Source of the DNA: Trochalopteron elliotii | Taxonomy: Eukaryota; Chordata; Aves; Passeriformes; Leiothrichidae | NCBI GenBank assembly: GCA_024734555.1 | Contig: JANPWX010000129.1 | Span: forward strand, 1,194,548-1,258,547 | DNA: 64,000 bases | Direction: 5' to 3' | Notes under the pieces: generated by a model | What the model saw: only the letters and a program-made list of their open reading frames with translations | What the model was told of the DNA's origin: nothing | Database searches by the model: none | Made by a program: the position numbers and the translations under genes | In this document: piece after piece, positions 12,401 through 25,335 of the stretch | Layout of the letters: the number at the start of each line of letters is the position of its first letter | Position numbering within the stretch: the stretch's first letter is position 1

Positions 12401-15400
12401 TTGTTAAGTCAGGTCGTGGGTTTTATGACAATTATAATTCCTATCTTTTTAATAATCTCCTTACCCAACCTTTCCAAAATCCCACCTACAAAAGCCCTAC
12501 ACAGCCCTCTCTCCTGCCTTTAAGACCTCCAGGTAACAAACTCCATCTGCAAATCTCCAGGTAAACTGCAATTAGGACCAGAAATGGAGAGGATGATGGG
12601 ATTTGCAGCTGGCTCAGGTTCTGTGAGGGACAAGCTAGCTGGAGCTGTGGCCAGCACCTCGTGGGCTTTTCCCAGAGGCTCAGCAGGGTGGGCACATCCT
12701 CAACCCAAGCCAGAAGCAGGTGGCCTTGGGGGACAAATGAAACCACCCCACTTTTTATTTCCCTGCCCAGGTCTACGGTATTTTCTGACTGACCTTTCTT
12801 CCCAGCACTGAAACGTGGCTGTGCAGGGCATACTCTACAAGGGATCAGAGGCTCCCTGCCTACATCCCACCACAGAAATCCCACCCAGCAGGCCAAGGAT
12901 CCATTTTGTTTGCCTGTTGGGGATCCAAGCAGTTGTGTCCTCTTGTTTGGGCTTCACTGTGCATTTATTTCACACAGACACTCACAGGAAGGCTCAATCT
13001 CACCCACCACATCTATGCTGTGGAAAAAGGGAGCAAAGTATTGGATTCACCACATGCAACACTGGTACCTGTTCACACTCATCTTCCTTGATCTATGGAA
13101 ATAATTTGCTTTACTCCTCAACTGTCTGCAGGTCACCCAGACCTGTGAAGGACTTAAAATGCTAAAACAAAAAAGATCTGGGTTTACCTGGAGCAACTGC
13201 GTCTGGAATAACCAAACCCTCACATTAATTACAGAGAGTGGGAAGAGCACGACTGTAATTTACTGAGGATAATTTCAAGGCACTGCCTGACACAGTGCTC
13301 TTGGGTTGCATTTCTTCTCTTTTGTTGTATAGATGGTTAACTTTTCTTCCTTCTTACATCCTATTTTTAAACTCTGGTGTGCTGGGGGTGGCTCTTTTTT
13401 TTTTTTTTCTGTTTACATTACCCATGCTGCATCTCATAGTAAGTCTGCAGATTTACTGACGTGATTTAAGTCCAGCTTTGGAAATAAAAGGGCACTGTAT
13501 GACTTCTTTGACTTATTATAGGAATGCTGCAAGTAGAGAGGCCGTGAGCTTTTCCATTATACACTCCTTTTCCAGACATATATGCCACAAATACATGCAC
13601 CTCAGCACACACAGTTATCACCTGAGCAACAGAGGAGTTTAAAAGCACTTACAAATTTGGATTCTAGTGCAATTAGTTATTTTTAATGTGCAAACAAGGA
13701 AAAATAACGCCTTTGCAATTTAAGCATTTACTGGGAGCTGCTCAGTTTGTTTGTTTAGGGGGAGACCAGAGGGGAAAAGTGAAGGCCTGCTGTTTAATGC
13801 TGACTATTCCCTAAAGGATGTGGAAAACGCTTGGTATGCTTTTCATTTGGGCTTTTTTGTGGTTCCTTTTCTTTTTTTTTTTTTTAAGCATTGCTTTTAA
13901 AAACTTGTTGTCTGGTCCTGCCTGGTGCCTAGGGAAAAGGCATGGGCCAGGCAGGGCTGTGGGACCTCTCCTGGGGCTCAGGACAAGGAATGCAGCCCTA
14001 ACAGGGATGCAAGGGTGTATCACTGTCTCTGTGGATTTTAAAGACCAATTTTTTGTGTAGTGCCACAGCGAGCTCGACATGGCAGCACCCATTGGCAGGA
14101 CCAGATGTAACAGGGAGGGCAGGAGCTCTCAGGGACCTGTGATCCATGGATTAAAGCTCCCTAAGCATGCAGGGACATGATGGACTATAATGGTGCCTTT
14201 GAGGCATGGAGAGTCCACCCTGTCAATAATCTATAGAGTGACCAAGCAAGTCTCTGTAGCATTACGGGGAAAAAATACAACCACGTAGAAGTAGGAGGGA
14301 ATGAAGAAATATGGGTACATTTCTACCAAATCTTAATGGACAACAGTAGCAGTGAGCCACAGCTTGGGGGAGAGGTGAACTCACTTGGGGGAGAGGGGAG
14401 TCATTAGAAAATGCAGAGCTGTCTCAAGTTAGACATGTTGAAAAGCAAACATACTCGGGGAGATACGGTATCAAAAAATCAAATTTTACATGGACTATTT
14501 TGTTTCTAAACTGAGACTTATTTATTTTTCCACTTTTAGTGGAAACAGATTCAACCCTGATCACATCAAAATCATCACCCTGGAGCTGGTGGCAGCTGGA
14601 CGCTTCAAAAACCAGCTGAGCCAGGAGATGCCATTTGGGACGCTCAAGGAAATGCCTGGTAGTTTTCCTTTTTTCAAAGAGAGACCACATACCAGCGCTT
14701 CTCTCTTTCACAGCCACCTCTGCCCACGAGACTCAGCGCCGGGTGTCAAACCCAAACAAACAGCGCGTCCCCGGCGGCCCCTGTTACAATGCTCGGTTGT
14801 TCCGTGCCTCGCCTTGAGAGGGGGTGGCAGCGGCACGGGAAGCGGGGATGTGCTGGAGCACGGGGTGGCAGCCAGCTGGCAGCCCTCCCCTCCCCCAGGA
14901 CAGATGTTACCTCTCCTGGCCACTCCAGCACCGGCTGGAGCCCTGCTGCTGTCCCCGCTCACCCTCCAAAGCCCCTACAGAACCTCCAGGTGGCTGGATG
15001 TCACTCCTGGAGAGGACAGGCGTCATGGGATAGGTGACTGCTAGCAGCTTCTCCAGAGGAAAATGCGTCACACTCGGAGAGTCTGACCCAAGTCGGAGTA
15101 GAGGAATTTTTTCCATAGTCTCAGCAGGGATTGAGCCCCAGTTGGAGAAATAAGGCAGAGAAATTTCAGTTTGCACAACTCCAGGCCATTTAAGATAACC
15201 AGCCCTGAATGCCACGCAGCTCCACCACAAATCTTTCAGCGCAAGCGCTGGAGGTGTTTTATAATGGAAAGTAATTATTATCCCCTTGTTACAAGCAATA
15301 AAAGTAGGGCAGAGACTTTCCTTGTTCAAGGAAATCCCAATATAATCCTTTCCTTTAATCATAAAACAATAGCTACTTTCCTCGGCCAAGTCATTCTGCC

Positions 15401-16492
15401 TTCAGCACAGCTCTCCGGGTGTAGGTTGCTCACTCTCTGTAATGAATTTCAGCGAGGGGATTAGCGGGGACGAACACACGAACAGTTACAAATTACAACC
15501 AACACCAGCGTGTTGGTATTTGCTACAGTTTCCCACTGTTCCTCTGGAATACTTCGGGATGACATGAGTGAGCACCCTCGCCAAAATCCTCCAGGGACAG
15601 GGGTGAAATGTCACGGCAGGATACAGAGCAGGAACAGAACCAGGATCTGCATTCTGCTGTCACATCCTCAAACCACCAGGGCAACAAGACTTGGACAAGT
15701 GCTACAACACAAACCCAAAGTCATTAACGTCGTTAACTACCCAAGGAGTTAAGGTTGCTTGAGCCATTCCTAGGGAATAGCGCTGGAATGGCAGCTGCTC
15801 CTGCCCAACAAGGTGTTTGCTAAAGGAGAGAACACGAGGGGCAGGCACAGGGCAGGGAGCTGCAGGAGAGGCAGGGACAGGCAGGGAGCTGCTGGTCACC
15901 AGAGTGACTCCCAGAGCAGGAGCAGGGGAAGCCGAGCTCCAGCAACGACCAGAGCACTCACATTCTGTGAAAAGCTGCGCCATGAGCACACTGGAATTCC
16001 TTCTGCACTTCTCCCCTTCTACTTTTTGGTTGCTGATTAATCAAGGGAATACTGCTTGGAAAAGCTGCCAAGTGCACAGCAGATGATTCCCACAGGTTCC
16101 ACCAGACATGCAGTTTCCTTTGGCATCAGGAACACCACCACAGGGTTATAAACCCCAGCCAGCCCACGGGTATTGCTATTCCCCCTCCCCTACCTCTGCA
16201 CACACAGATTTCCCACAGCAGGGACCCAGGAATTCCCCTTTGCTGTGTTGCCACACCGCCCTCATTACCACTGAGGGTTTCTCACCTGCCATAGCACAGA
16301 GAGGAGCAACAGCAGCTTTCCAGAAAGCTGGAAGAGCAGAGCAAAACAGCAGCAGTAATGACACACAGTGCTTCTCCACAATACCTGGGGAAGAGACTGC
16401 ATCCCTGTGCTGCCACCAGATTGGTGTCCTGCAGTGGTGCTGGCTGCCAAGGAATGGTGAGTTTTTCTATTGAATTCAGAGTTTGGCCCATT

Positions 16493-16774
16493 TGAGAATT
16501 GTTTGGGTGGGAAAAGCCCTCTAAGACCATTGAGTGCAGTTGCTAACCCAGCACAGCCTAGGACACTGGTAACACCCATGTCCCCAAGTGCCACAGCTAC
16601 TCATGTTTTAGATACCTCCAGGCATGGTGACTCCACCACTGCCCTGGAAAGTCTGTTCCAATGTTTGGCAGCCCTTTCCATGAAGAAGGTTTTTTTAATA
16701 TCCAATCTAAACCTCCTCTTGGCACAGCTTGAAGCCATTTCCACTTCTCCTATTTGGGAGTAGAGACCAGTACA
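16493..16774 (-). mobile_element. CR1 LINE fragment (3' end)
   Basis: The plus strand shows the familiar reverse complement of a CR1 3' region. A 'GGTGACTCCACCACTGCCCT'-like block comes first, then 'TGTTCCAATGTTTGGCAGCC', then 'ATATCCAATCTAAACCTCCT', then the GAAGCCATTTCC block. The element is therefore on the minus strand, with its 3' end near 16493. It is a short, 5'-truncated, diverged copy with no coding capacity. CR1 is the main LINE of birds and other reptiles. It lies in NDNF intron 1 in sense orientation. Confidence 0.9.
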
Positions 16775-18404
16775 TATTACCTATGACCACAATGTTATAT
16801 TGATAGCTGATCCCTCAAAATTTCCAATCCCTGATTATCATCAGGATCCAAATCTTTCTGATTGCACTTACTGTTCAAAACTGGATTCAGTTTTAGTATT
16901 TTCTCTCTTCAGCTTCAAAAGTATGCAAAGGAGACCTTAGGCCCTGCAAGTCTTTAACAAACCCTTAAGGTGCTCTCTCATAATGATTTGTTGCATATCA
17001 GAGTAATTCACAGATGCTGTGTCTCATTTTCCCTAGCTAGAAAAGGGCTGCTGAAAATATGTAAACATTTGTCAAGTGTTTGAAAATGGAAAGTATCAAA
17101 TGTAGGGCTGAAACTGTTGATATTTACATATTTCTACCAGCAACTCTCTGTGTTAGAGCTGGCAGATCTCAGCCATGGTTACAGCAGCAAAGACTCCAAT
17201 ATCCAGCATGGATATTGTCTCCCACACTGATCCCCACCATCCCCAGGAAGCAGCACACACCATTTCTTAGCTCTGGTTCTTCAGGGGCTGCAGTGGCTGA
17301 GAGCACAGGATGGCTCATCCTGGATGAACCACATCCCAGGGAGCACAGTCAGCCTCAGCACTGCTCCTGGACGTCATTCAGCAAATTCCCTCTTTTGCAT
17401 GCTCACTTTTATAATGCTGACTTTTATAAAAGTACATGGGTAGCTACAAGAAGGAGGAGGAATGCTCACACTGCCCACATTTTGTATTTATTCCCCCAGC
17501 ATCCTGCTTTAAAAAAAGACACAGATTCCCACAGATAAATTAGTGAAATTAATTCAATAAATTAGTGAAAGATGTTAGTGGAGGGCATGAGCTGCTCCAA
17601 ATTTCTCAACATACCTACCTCCTGTCCCTACCATGGTGCCTGACACTTCCCATTGCTTCCAGAGAGAATCCAAACTTCCCCCAGCTGCTCACCCAGCATC
17701 ACTCAACCCCTCCAGCACTAGAGAGCCACGTGACAAAGCAAGGATTTCACTCCAAAGGACAAAATGATGGGGAGGCAGTGAGACAGAGCCACGGAGATTG
17801 CCTTGGTCAGAGCTGACACACACACACATCTGTCAGGAGAGGCTGTTAGACCCCATGAGTCCAAACACAGCTCACCAGCCCATCACACCAAAGCAGGACA
17901 GGAGCATGTTTGGGAGCTGCCAGTCTTCAGTCTCCCTTCTGGCACTTCTTTGTTTTCTAAGCAGTGGACTTGTGCATTTCCAAGCTGGAAAATCCTTCCC
18001 AAGTGCAAAAGGGAATGGGTGCTCCAAAGGGATGTGGCACCAGAGGTTCAAACCTGCCAGGGTCACCTGCAGAGCTGTGGTAAGGGGTCTGAAAAATCAG
18101 ATTATTGCAAGGGTTGGTTTCAGCTCCACTTGACTGCTGGGCCAGTGTTTATTTGTGCAGGCTGGCAGGGGAAAGGTGAGCCCTTTCTGTGCTGGCTGCC
18201 AACAAAAGCGGAGGGAACCCGTGTGGGCAGGGAGGCCGGGCTGTCATGGCTGAGCAACATCCAAAGAGCCCCAAAACCTCCGGCCTTCCTACGGCAGCCA
18301 TACATCCCACACAGCCCGGGCTGGCAAGGAGGGAGAAGGGAGGAGCTTCTGCATCCAGAGATGACTGAAATGCACACCAAGGGTGTTCCTTTTCCCAAAG
18401 GGGG

Positions 18405-18998
18405 TGATTTATTAAAAATATGGATATTGATCTAATACCCATATCCAACCATGAAGGACAAAGACTCTAACGGTTTAAAGTTAGAAAGTGTATGTTTATT
18501 ACGATGCCGGGCAGCGTGTGGGGAGAGCTCCCAAATACACACCACAATTTACAGATGATCACAGGGTCTTTTTATGTACAGGAGTATTGAATACCCAAAA
18601 CACAAATACATATTCATAGCTCAGGTACATCCCCTTCCCCGCTCCGTATGGTAATTAGCCAAAAAGCCATTAAGCATGCGGAGTTTGTTCTTTGAAATGG
18701 GTCGGGGGTCCTTTTTATGGAGCAGGGTCTCAAAATGATGAACTAAGATGGGTCTTCCTCACTTTGACTTTTTAACCTTTTAGTGCTAGTGACAACTGAA
18801 TCCTGTTCTTCCAGGTCTCTTTCATTTATGATTGTTTTGTATTCTTGGAGTCTATTGATTAGTCAGAATACATAAACAGGCCTCATGATTTATCAGTTCC
18901 TTAAATCCGGCTTCTGTTAGTAGAGGGAAGTTTATCTATCTTATCTCAGCAATATCTAGTTTAACTGAAGTCTTTAATTCTTAAAAATTAATGTCTCA
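18405..18998 (-). mobile_element. Probable solitary endogenous-retrovirus LTR
   Basis: Read on the minus strand, the element starts TGAGAC and ends AATCA, giving TG...CA ends with a 3-bp inverted repeat. It is flanked by GGGG on both sides, a possible 4-bp target-site duplication. A polyadenylation signal AATAAA lies at 18500-18495, about 90 bp before its 3' end, and a CATAAAAAG TATA-like sequence lies upstream of it. This gives a U3-R-U5 arrangement. No internal retroviral genes are adjacent, so it is a solo LTR. Family assignment and exact ends are inferred. It lies in NDNF intron 1 in sense orientation. Confidence 0.7.
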
Positions 18999-21454
18999 GG
19001 GGAAGACAATGGTAAGAGCTCTGGTGTGGGATCCAGCGCTGCCTTCTGGGGGAGTCCCTTTGCCAGCAACTGGGAATGGCTGCAACATTCTTGGATGAAA
19101 GTCACTGCTAAAGGACAAAGCGTTGTTCCAGCATCACTGCTGATCATTGTTAAACCCAAAAAGCTGTAAATTCATAAAACAGTACCTGCTCCTTGGTGCT
19201 TTGTCCCCTCAAAGCATCTCAGCAGAGGCTTGGGTGGGAGCCATGTGGGGTCTCTGCCCACAGGGACGACACCCCTGGCTCCCACTTTGCTCCCACACAT
19301 TTCACTGAGGGCCACGAGCTGGGTCTGCCCAGCCCCTGGGTGAACAGACCCACAGTGAGCCCACAGGGCCCGGGGGGGATGCTCACCTACCCTGTGAGCA
19401 ACAGGCTGAGCCAGAGCGTGTTCAGGGCTACTGGAAACACACTTTGCTGAGCTCTATGAATTTTGCATTTTCTAGTTTAAGCCCTAGCTGTCTGGATTTT
19501 ATCATAGACACCTTGCAACTGTTTTTTCTTAAATCAGTGGGAATTAGAATGAGCTCCATAAATTAACATAGCACATTTCTTTCCCTGATCCTGCCACCCT
19601 GCTATCACACACTTGCAAGAGATGTCTTAGACTCCTGCTTTAAAATACCTGCTTAATTCAAACATTGAATTTAGACTTGTTCACATGATGTGAGAGGGTC
19701 TTAAAACCTACTTATTTTCCCTCTTACTATTTTTTTCTGACTATTGTTCTATAACAGGATTATAAAAGTTTTAATCGACTGATATTAAATCTTCCCTGCA
19801 AAATTGTAACTTTAATACCCCCTAGGACTATTAGACTTTTATTCATTATTTCTCATTACTGAAAAATCAGTTTAAGAGAGCCCCTAGGGCCTTCCCAGAG
19901 TAAGGATAAGATCCTATTAGTTGTAGAAATCATACTCAAGTAAGTAATTCTTACCCGGGAGAGAAAACCCCCAGGGAATTAAACACAGATTTAGTAGCCA
20001 AAGGAGGGGAAAGAACGAGGACTAGAAACTGCTAACTCTGCTCACTGATGTTTTCCTTCACATCCAGAGACCAGCTGGCAGCTCCAAGACCCTTGGATTT
20101 CCCACACCATCATCGTCCTGATCTGTGAACTGCTGAATTTCCATCAGGTTTCTGGATTTCAGAGTGCTGAGGCACATTTAGACTGTTTGACTATAAACAA
20201 ATTAGCAGTAAATCTGCTGCACCTAAACAAAGTGGAGAGAGACAGAGAAGGAGCACTCTCTTCTTCATGCCATTCTGGCTGCTTTGTACAAACATATTCC
20301 TTTTCAATCATCCCTGCAAATGTGTGTGAGGAACCCACGATCTCGCCACGCCTCGGCTGGTCTGACGCTGCTTTGTCTTGGTACTGAGCAAGTATAAGGT
20401 GAGAAAGATAAAACAGCATCATTTTTCTCACCCCCTAATAAAGTTTCAACAAAGTTGTGTTTTCTCAAATAATACAGGGGGAAAAAAAATTTAAAAAAGA
20501 AAGAAATAGACTCAATTAGGCAAACAATGCTTTTCCCCTGTAAATCACGGGGGAGGTGTTGGCCTCGGGGCTGTGTCACCTTGGGAGCGTGCGAGGGTCA
20601 CGCTGGGGGGGCACTCATATCCGGACCTGTGGAGCAGGGAATGAGGTAGGAGGGATAAATTATTGCCTTTTGCTTTTCAGTTTTCCAGGTGCTTGCACCA
20701 AGTACCCACTGCTTCCTATCTCAGCTGTCACACAAGCAACAAACATCTCTCTAACCCCTGAGTTTAATTACCCTGAAGCTGGAGCAGTCCCAGTTCGGGC
20801 CAAACCTGAACAACCCTGAGAAATCTGTGAGAAATGGTGAAAATACCTGCCTGGGTGGAAGGCCAGAGCCCACTGTGAGATGCTCTGTGCAGGATCTGCT
20901 GCACCCCTTTGGTAACTCAGGCATCTTTGTGTTTGGTGAAGCAGTCGTGGAGCGGGGCTGGCTTCTCGGGCCGCTCGTGTTGCTGATTGCTCCAATGTCA
21001 TTTAAAACCCATCCTGTAAAATGCCCTCCATCAGGTTTTTGGTGAAGCTGGACTGTCAGCTACCTCACACATGAGGTGACATGACACACTGCCTGTTTCT
21101 GACATGTCCCACATGACTCACGTGCTCCCTGTGGAGCAATCCAAGCCATCCATGCAATTGTGAGATTTTCAGCTGGTCCCTCTTACAGCTCTGTGTTAAC
21201 ATTTATCCTTCTCCTGTTCAGTGGGTGTCCTTGCGTGCAGCAAATGAGAAAATTAATTCTGAAAGAACAAACTTCTTTCTAATATTTACTCTCTTTCTCT
21301 CCCCTCTGGATGTATTTCCAGCTTTAAGCACATTCTCATGGAGTTATGATTTATTATCCTGACCTGTTTCCCAATCTAAGGGCAAATACTTCCTCTCCTA
21401 ATGACATTTTGCTAAAGTTTTCAAACATAACATCTTCTCAGCCTTCAAAGCTCC

Positions 21455-21474
21455 TTCCATCCATCCATCCATCC
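21455..21474. repeat. (CCAT)n microsatellite
   Basis: A short run of CCAT units, about five copies. Confidence 0.9.
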
Positions 21475-22199
21475 ACGAGCTTATTTCAGTCATCTTCTCA
21501 GGCAAAAACTATCCCTGTTTGATCTAATGAGGATTTTTGCCACAGAAGTACCTCTCAGTCACGATGTGAAACAGAACAGTTTCTGCACTCTGTCTTTTCC
21601 CCAAAGCAATGCTCGCTCACTCACTGCTCCACTCGTGAGTTAGCAGAGCTCAACCAGTGCCTTAAGTCCCTTCTCACTGGTCTTACCGGGGGTATTCTCC
21701 TCCCTTGGATGTAATTCTGATTTCTTCTGGTTTATGCCTGCCCATACAGCCAGTGACACCAAACTACAGAGCTCACCAGCATTCAGTGTCACCCCAGGTG
21801 CTCCATGATCAACACAAACACTGGTCTCACAGCCTCTATGCGCTCTCACATGGAATTTATATTCCAAACACGTATATCTTGATACAGAACTAGCTGGGGT
21901 TATCCTCCCTGATGCTGCAGCGTTCCTAGCAATATGTGCACCCTTCTGTAAGGGCTTGCAAACTTCTTTTCCCATATAAAAGAGGCAGCCCTTCCCGCCT
22001 TTAGTCCAGTCTACTCTTCTCCTCTGCATTTTATAATCAATCAGAAAAAGAAAGCAAACCCTCCCCTGTTACTTTAACTCTCACTAGTGGCCAAGCTGGT
22101 AGCCCAGAGCAGCTCTATCGCCCTCCAGGTTACCACCCTCAGTCCCTTCGAGTGCTGTGAAGGAGAAACGTGCAGCTTTCATGAGGCTGCCCCTAATGC

Positions 22200-22380
22200 A
22201 GAAAACGCGCGCGTCGGGCGGGGGCGAATGCAAACCCGCCCGCCCTCCCCGGAGCGGCCATCGCTACAAATTAGCAAAGCTGCCTCCCGCCGCAGCGAGC
22301 CAGGCACCGAGAAGATAAATAATCCACTTAGCGCTGCGAAATAAAACCGACCCCAGAAAGATGCGAGAGCCCGGGGAGGG
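22200..22380. promoter_or_regulatory. CpG-rich block in NDNF intron 1
   Basis: About 21 CpG dinucleotides occur between 22206 and 22373, including CGCGCGCG, in an otherwise CpG-poor region. The block is followed by AT-rich, homeodomain-like motifs (TTAGC, TAAATAAT, TTATTATTCG). It could be a CpG island shore, an alternative promoter or an enhancer. Function is inferred from composition only. Confidence 0.45.
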
Positions 22381-22999
22381 ACTGAAACAGCCCCTTGCAA
22401 ACAGTGAAGTAATGGGCTTACAGTTTTATTATTCGTATAAAGTTTAGTGACTTCAAAATGAACGCGAGGCCAAGCAAGACTTGTTATCCCACTAAAATCT
22501 GCGCTGAAGCCAGTGCCCAGATGTTCCGTGGTAAAATCCACCGCCTCGCTGCATGAAAGCACCACGAACCCTGACGTACAGTTCTGGCTTGCCTTTAGCC
22601 AAACCTACTTAGATTCTGGATTGTTTTTCTAGCAATCCTTTCAACTGCCATGGGAAGCATAAAAGGTGGTCTCCTACAAAACCATTTGGTACCAGCTTGA
22701 AATGTAACCATTTGCAGAAATAAATCAGGATTTCTTTTTAATAAACTGTTTATCGCCAGCCTCTCGGGACATAAATCGTAGAAGAAAAAGCAGGGTCTGA
22801 GTTTAATAAACATCTCATCTTTTTATATATATTAAGGCAGAAGACCCTGGCACACTTCAGAGTGAAACATCCGGCAAACAGCCTCCATCCAGCCCTGCTG
22901 AGGGCATGGGATGGACCAGAAGGCCACTGCATGGATGGAGTTTTCAGGAACGGGTTTATCCCCTCGTTTTTAGGGGACATCTAAGGTAGGCAAGCCTTC

Positions 23000-23320
23000 T
23001 AAGGAGGACAAAGGGGACTTGCAGACGCTCTTCCTGCCCCTGCACGCAGTTCTGATCTGTGAGCCGGGTTGCTTTGGGGCAGCCTGGGCCCTGGGAGCCC
23101 TGAAGGATGCTCAGGCTCCAGGGAGCGGGTGGTGCTGCACGTGGAGCCACGGCCCCGACCCTGCCCACGGCGCTGCGGCCCCGGCCCGGCCGGCAGGAGG
23201 AGGAGAGGGGTGCTGGGAAAGCCCCGCAGACGGGCCGGGAGCTCCAAACGACACATGAGCACCGGCTCTGTGGCGAAGGCATTTAAGCCAAGCGGGGAAG
23301 GCAGCGCAGGCGTGACGTGA
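23000..23320. promoter_or_regulatory. GC- and CpG-rich block in NDNF intron 1
   Basis: GC-rich sequence with many CpGs, for example around 23140-23240 with repeated CCGG and GGCCGG motifs. It is probably part of the broad CpG-rich area upstream of NDNF exon 2. No exon was recognised in it. Confidence 0.4.
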
Positions 23321-25265
23321 TTTTGAACAGCTTGCTTGACAGTTTGCACCAGATTGTATTTATAAACATTGGGGAAACCTCAGAGCTTTTCCTCCACGTT
23401 TCCGAAGTCCTCACCCACAACAACACAGGCACGCGGGGCGATCCCACACAGCTCTGCCTCGCCTCGGGGAGAAACTTCTCACAATTAAAAAAAGGGGCCC
23501 ACAGTCATCTCGGTGGGATCAGCATCCCACACAGTGCTCAAATTCCCTCTCATCTGACCACCAAATCCTGACCTGGGCGTGAGGTGACCTGCTGGCCCCA
23601 TGACTCCAGAGACACGTCACACCCGTGTGCCACCGCCCGCCAGGTGTGGCTGGTGCCGGGGAGCTGCTGGCAGAGCTCAGCATGTCCCCATTCAGGAGTG
23701 GGACATGCATATTTTGTCACTTCGCTGGTAGGGCTGCAATGACACGCTGTGGTGCCCGCCCTCCACAGCACAGGAACCAACAAGATTTCTGTCCAGGACT
23801 GAATGGAGACAAGGACAGTGGGATGCACCCACAGTGCTCATCATGGAAATGTGACAAGGAATTTTGCAAACATATTACAAAGCTCTTTCAAAATTAAGAA
23901 GGGCTCATTATCTGCTGACACAGAAAGCCCACGAGGAACAGGTATCGCTTTGCTCACAGCAGGGTCAAACACAGCCACGGGACACTGGATACATCCACAC
24001 GGTACCCACATGTGATGCACTACTGCACATCTCACCGCATTCTTAATGGTCAGACTAGAAGGTAAAAATCTCTCAGTGTTTTTAAAAGTCTTCTCCTGCT
24101 TCAAATATCAGCAAGTTTTAAATTCCAGGCATTGCTCTGAATACTTCAGAGAGTTGTAGTGGCACTAGAAAGCTGACCTGGGCAGCTCTCCTGCAGGTAC
24201 GTGTTTCACTGTGAGGTAGGGGACCGAGGCTGGGAGGATGAGGCATTCCTGACAAGAAGCAATCTGAAATACCATTCCTAAAATAGCTCAGATTCAGCGA
24301 TTTTCAAAGTAGGCTGAGCAGAAACTTTTCCCCCCTGCTCTCTCACAGCCAAGGGTGCTGATGGTGTCTAACACCCAAGCGCTGTTTTTATGGAAACCAG
24401 GTTATGGCCATGCCTGCAGTGCCTGGCCAGGGTCACCGATGCCGTAAATCACTCGCCGCCAACCGCCCAGGAAGGAATTCACCCTCGCATCCTTCTCGCC
24501 CCTTCCACTTTTACAGACACAACTCCACTGTCTCGACCAAGCGTGAAACGGGTGCATCGAGGCTGGGAGCCCATCCTCAGTGCTGGATGAGGCTGCCAGA
24601 GCAGCCTGACTGCGGGATGCTCCAGGGGAGGCAGTGCCACGCTTGTGCCACTGAACATCTCCTGCTATCCATGGCTGCTCATAAACAGCCAGCTGGGACA
24701 GGAAGGTCCGGGAATTTACGGCAGGGACCTTGCCTCCCCTCTGAGCTCGCCTCCTGCCGCTCAGTCGAGCCACAAGAACAGAGATACTGTTTAATTGTTC
24801 TAATTAACATTGTAACTAGATGCTAACCAGCTCCTGCGGTGGGGAGGGGAAATCCAAGGGAAGCTACAAGCTTCACGACCCGCTGTCTGAAACCAGCCTT
24901 GCAGAGGCTGCCTAGTCCACGTCGGTGTCCGCCGGGATGATTTCCAGAGCAGCCCCGGGCGGCATTGCACAGACAGGATCACACTCATCTCTGGCACCAC
25001 GCTTAACCCGTCCAGGGAACCAGGGCATGCTACCGCTCAAGTGTTAAATTCATCCAGAACAAACACGCTCAGAGAATCAGAGCTTTTCAAAAATCTCTGC
25101 TAGCCTTTAACTGCGAAGGTTTAAATGCATAAAAGTTCTATCTGCAAGTGATTAAACAACGCTTTCTAGCCATTGTCTCTGCGCTGTCGAAATAAAAAGA
25201 GAACCAAGGCTGCACGTAGCAAACCTCAGCATTTACATCCCACCGCAGAGTTTTCTGTCTGCCTT

Positions 25266-25335
25266 TTTGTTGGTTTTTTTTGTTGTTGTTGTTTTTTTTT
25301 TTTTTTTTTTGTAGCCACTTTTTTTTTTTTTTTTT
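25266..25335. repeat. T-rich low-complexity tract
   Basis: Long T runs with interspersed G sit directly before the CpG-rich sequence and the assembly gap. Confidence 0.9.

Noticed and set aside
14490..15044. 184-codon plus-strand open frame
   Set aside because: No recognisable domain and no splice or promoter context; low-complexity composition in GC-rich sequence.
17803..18435. 210-codon plus-strand open frame
   Set aside because: No recognisable domain, and it runs into the LTR. Similar long frames occur by chance in this GC-moderate DNA.
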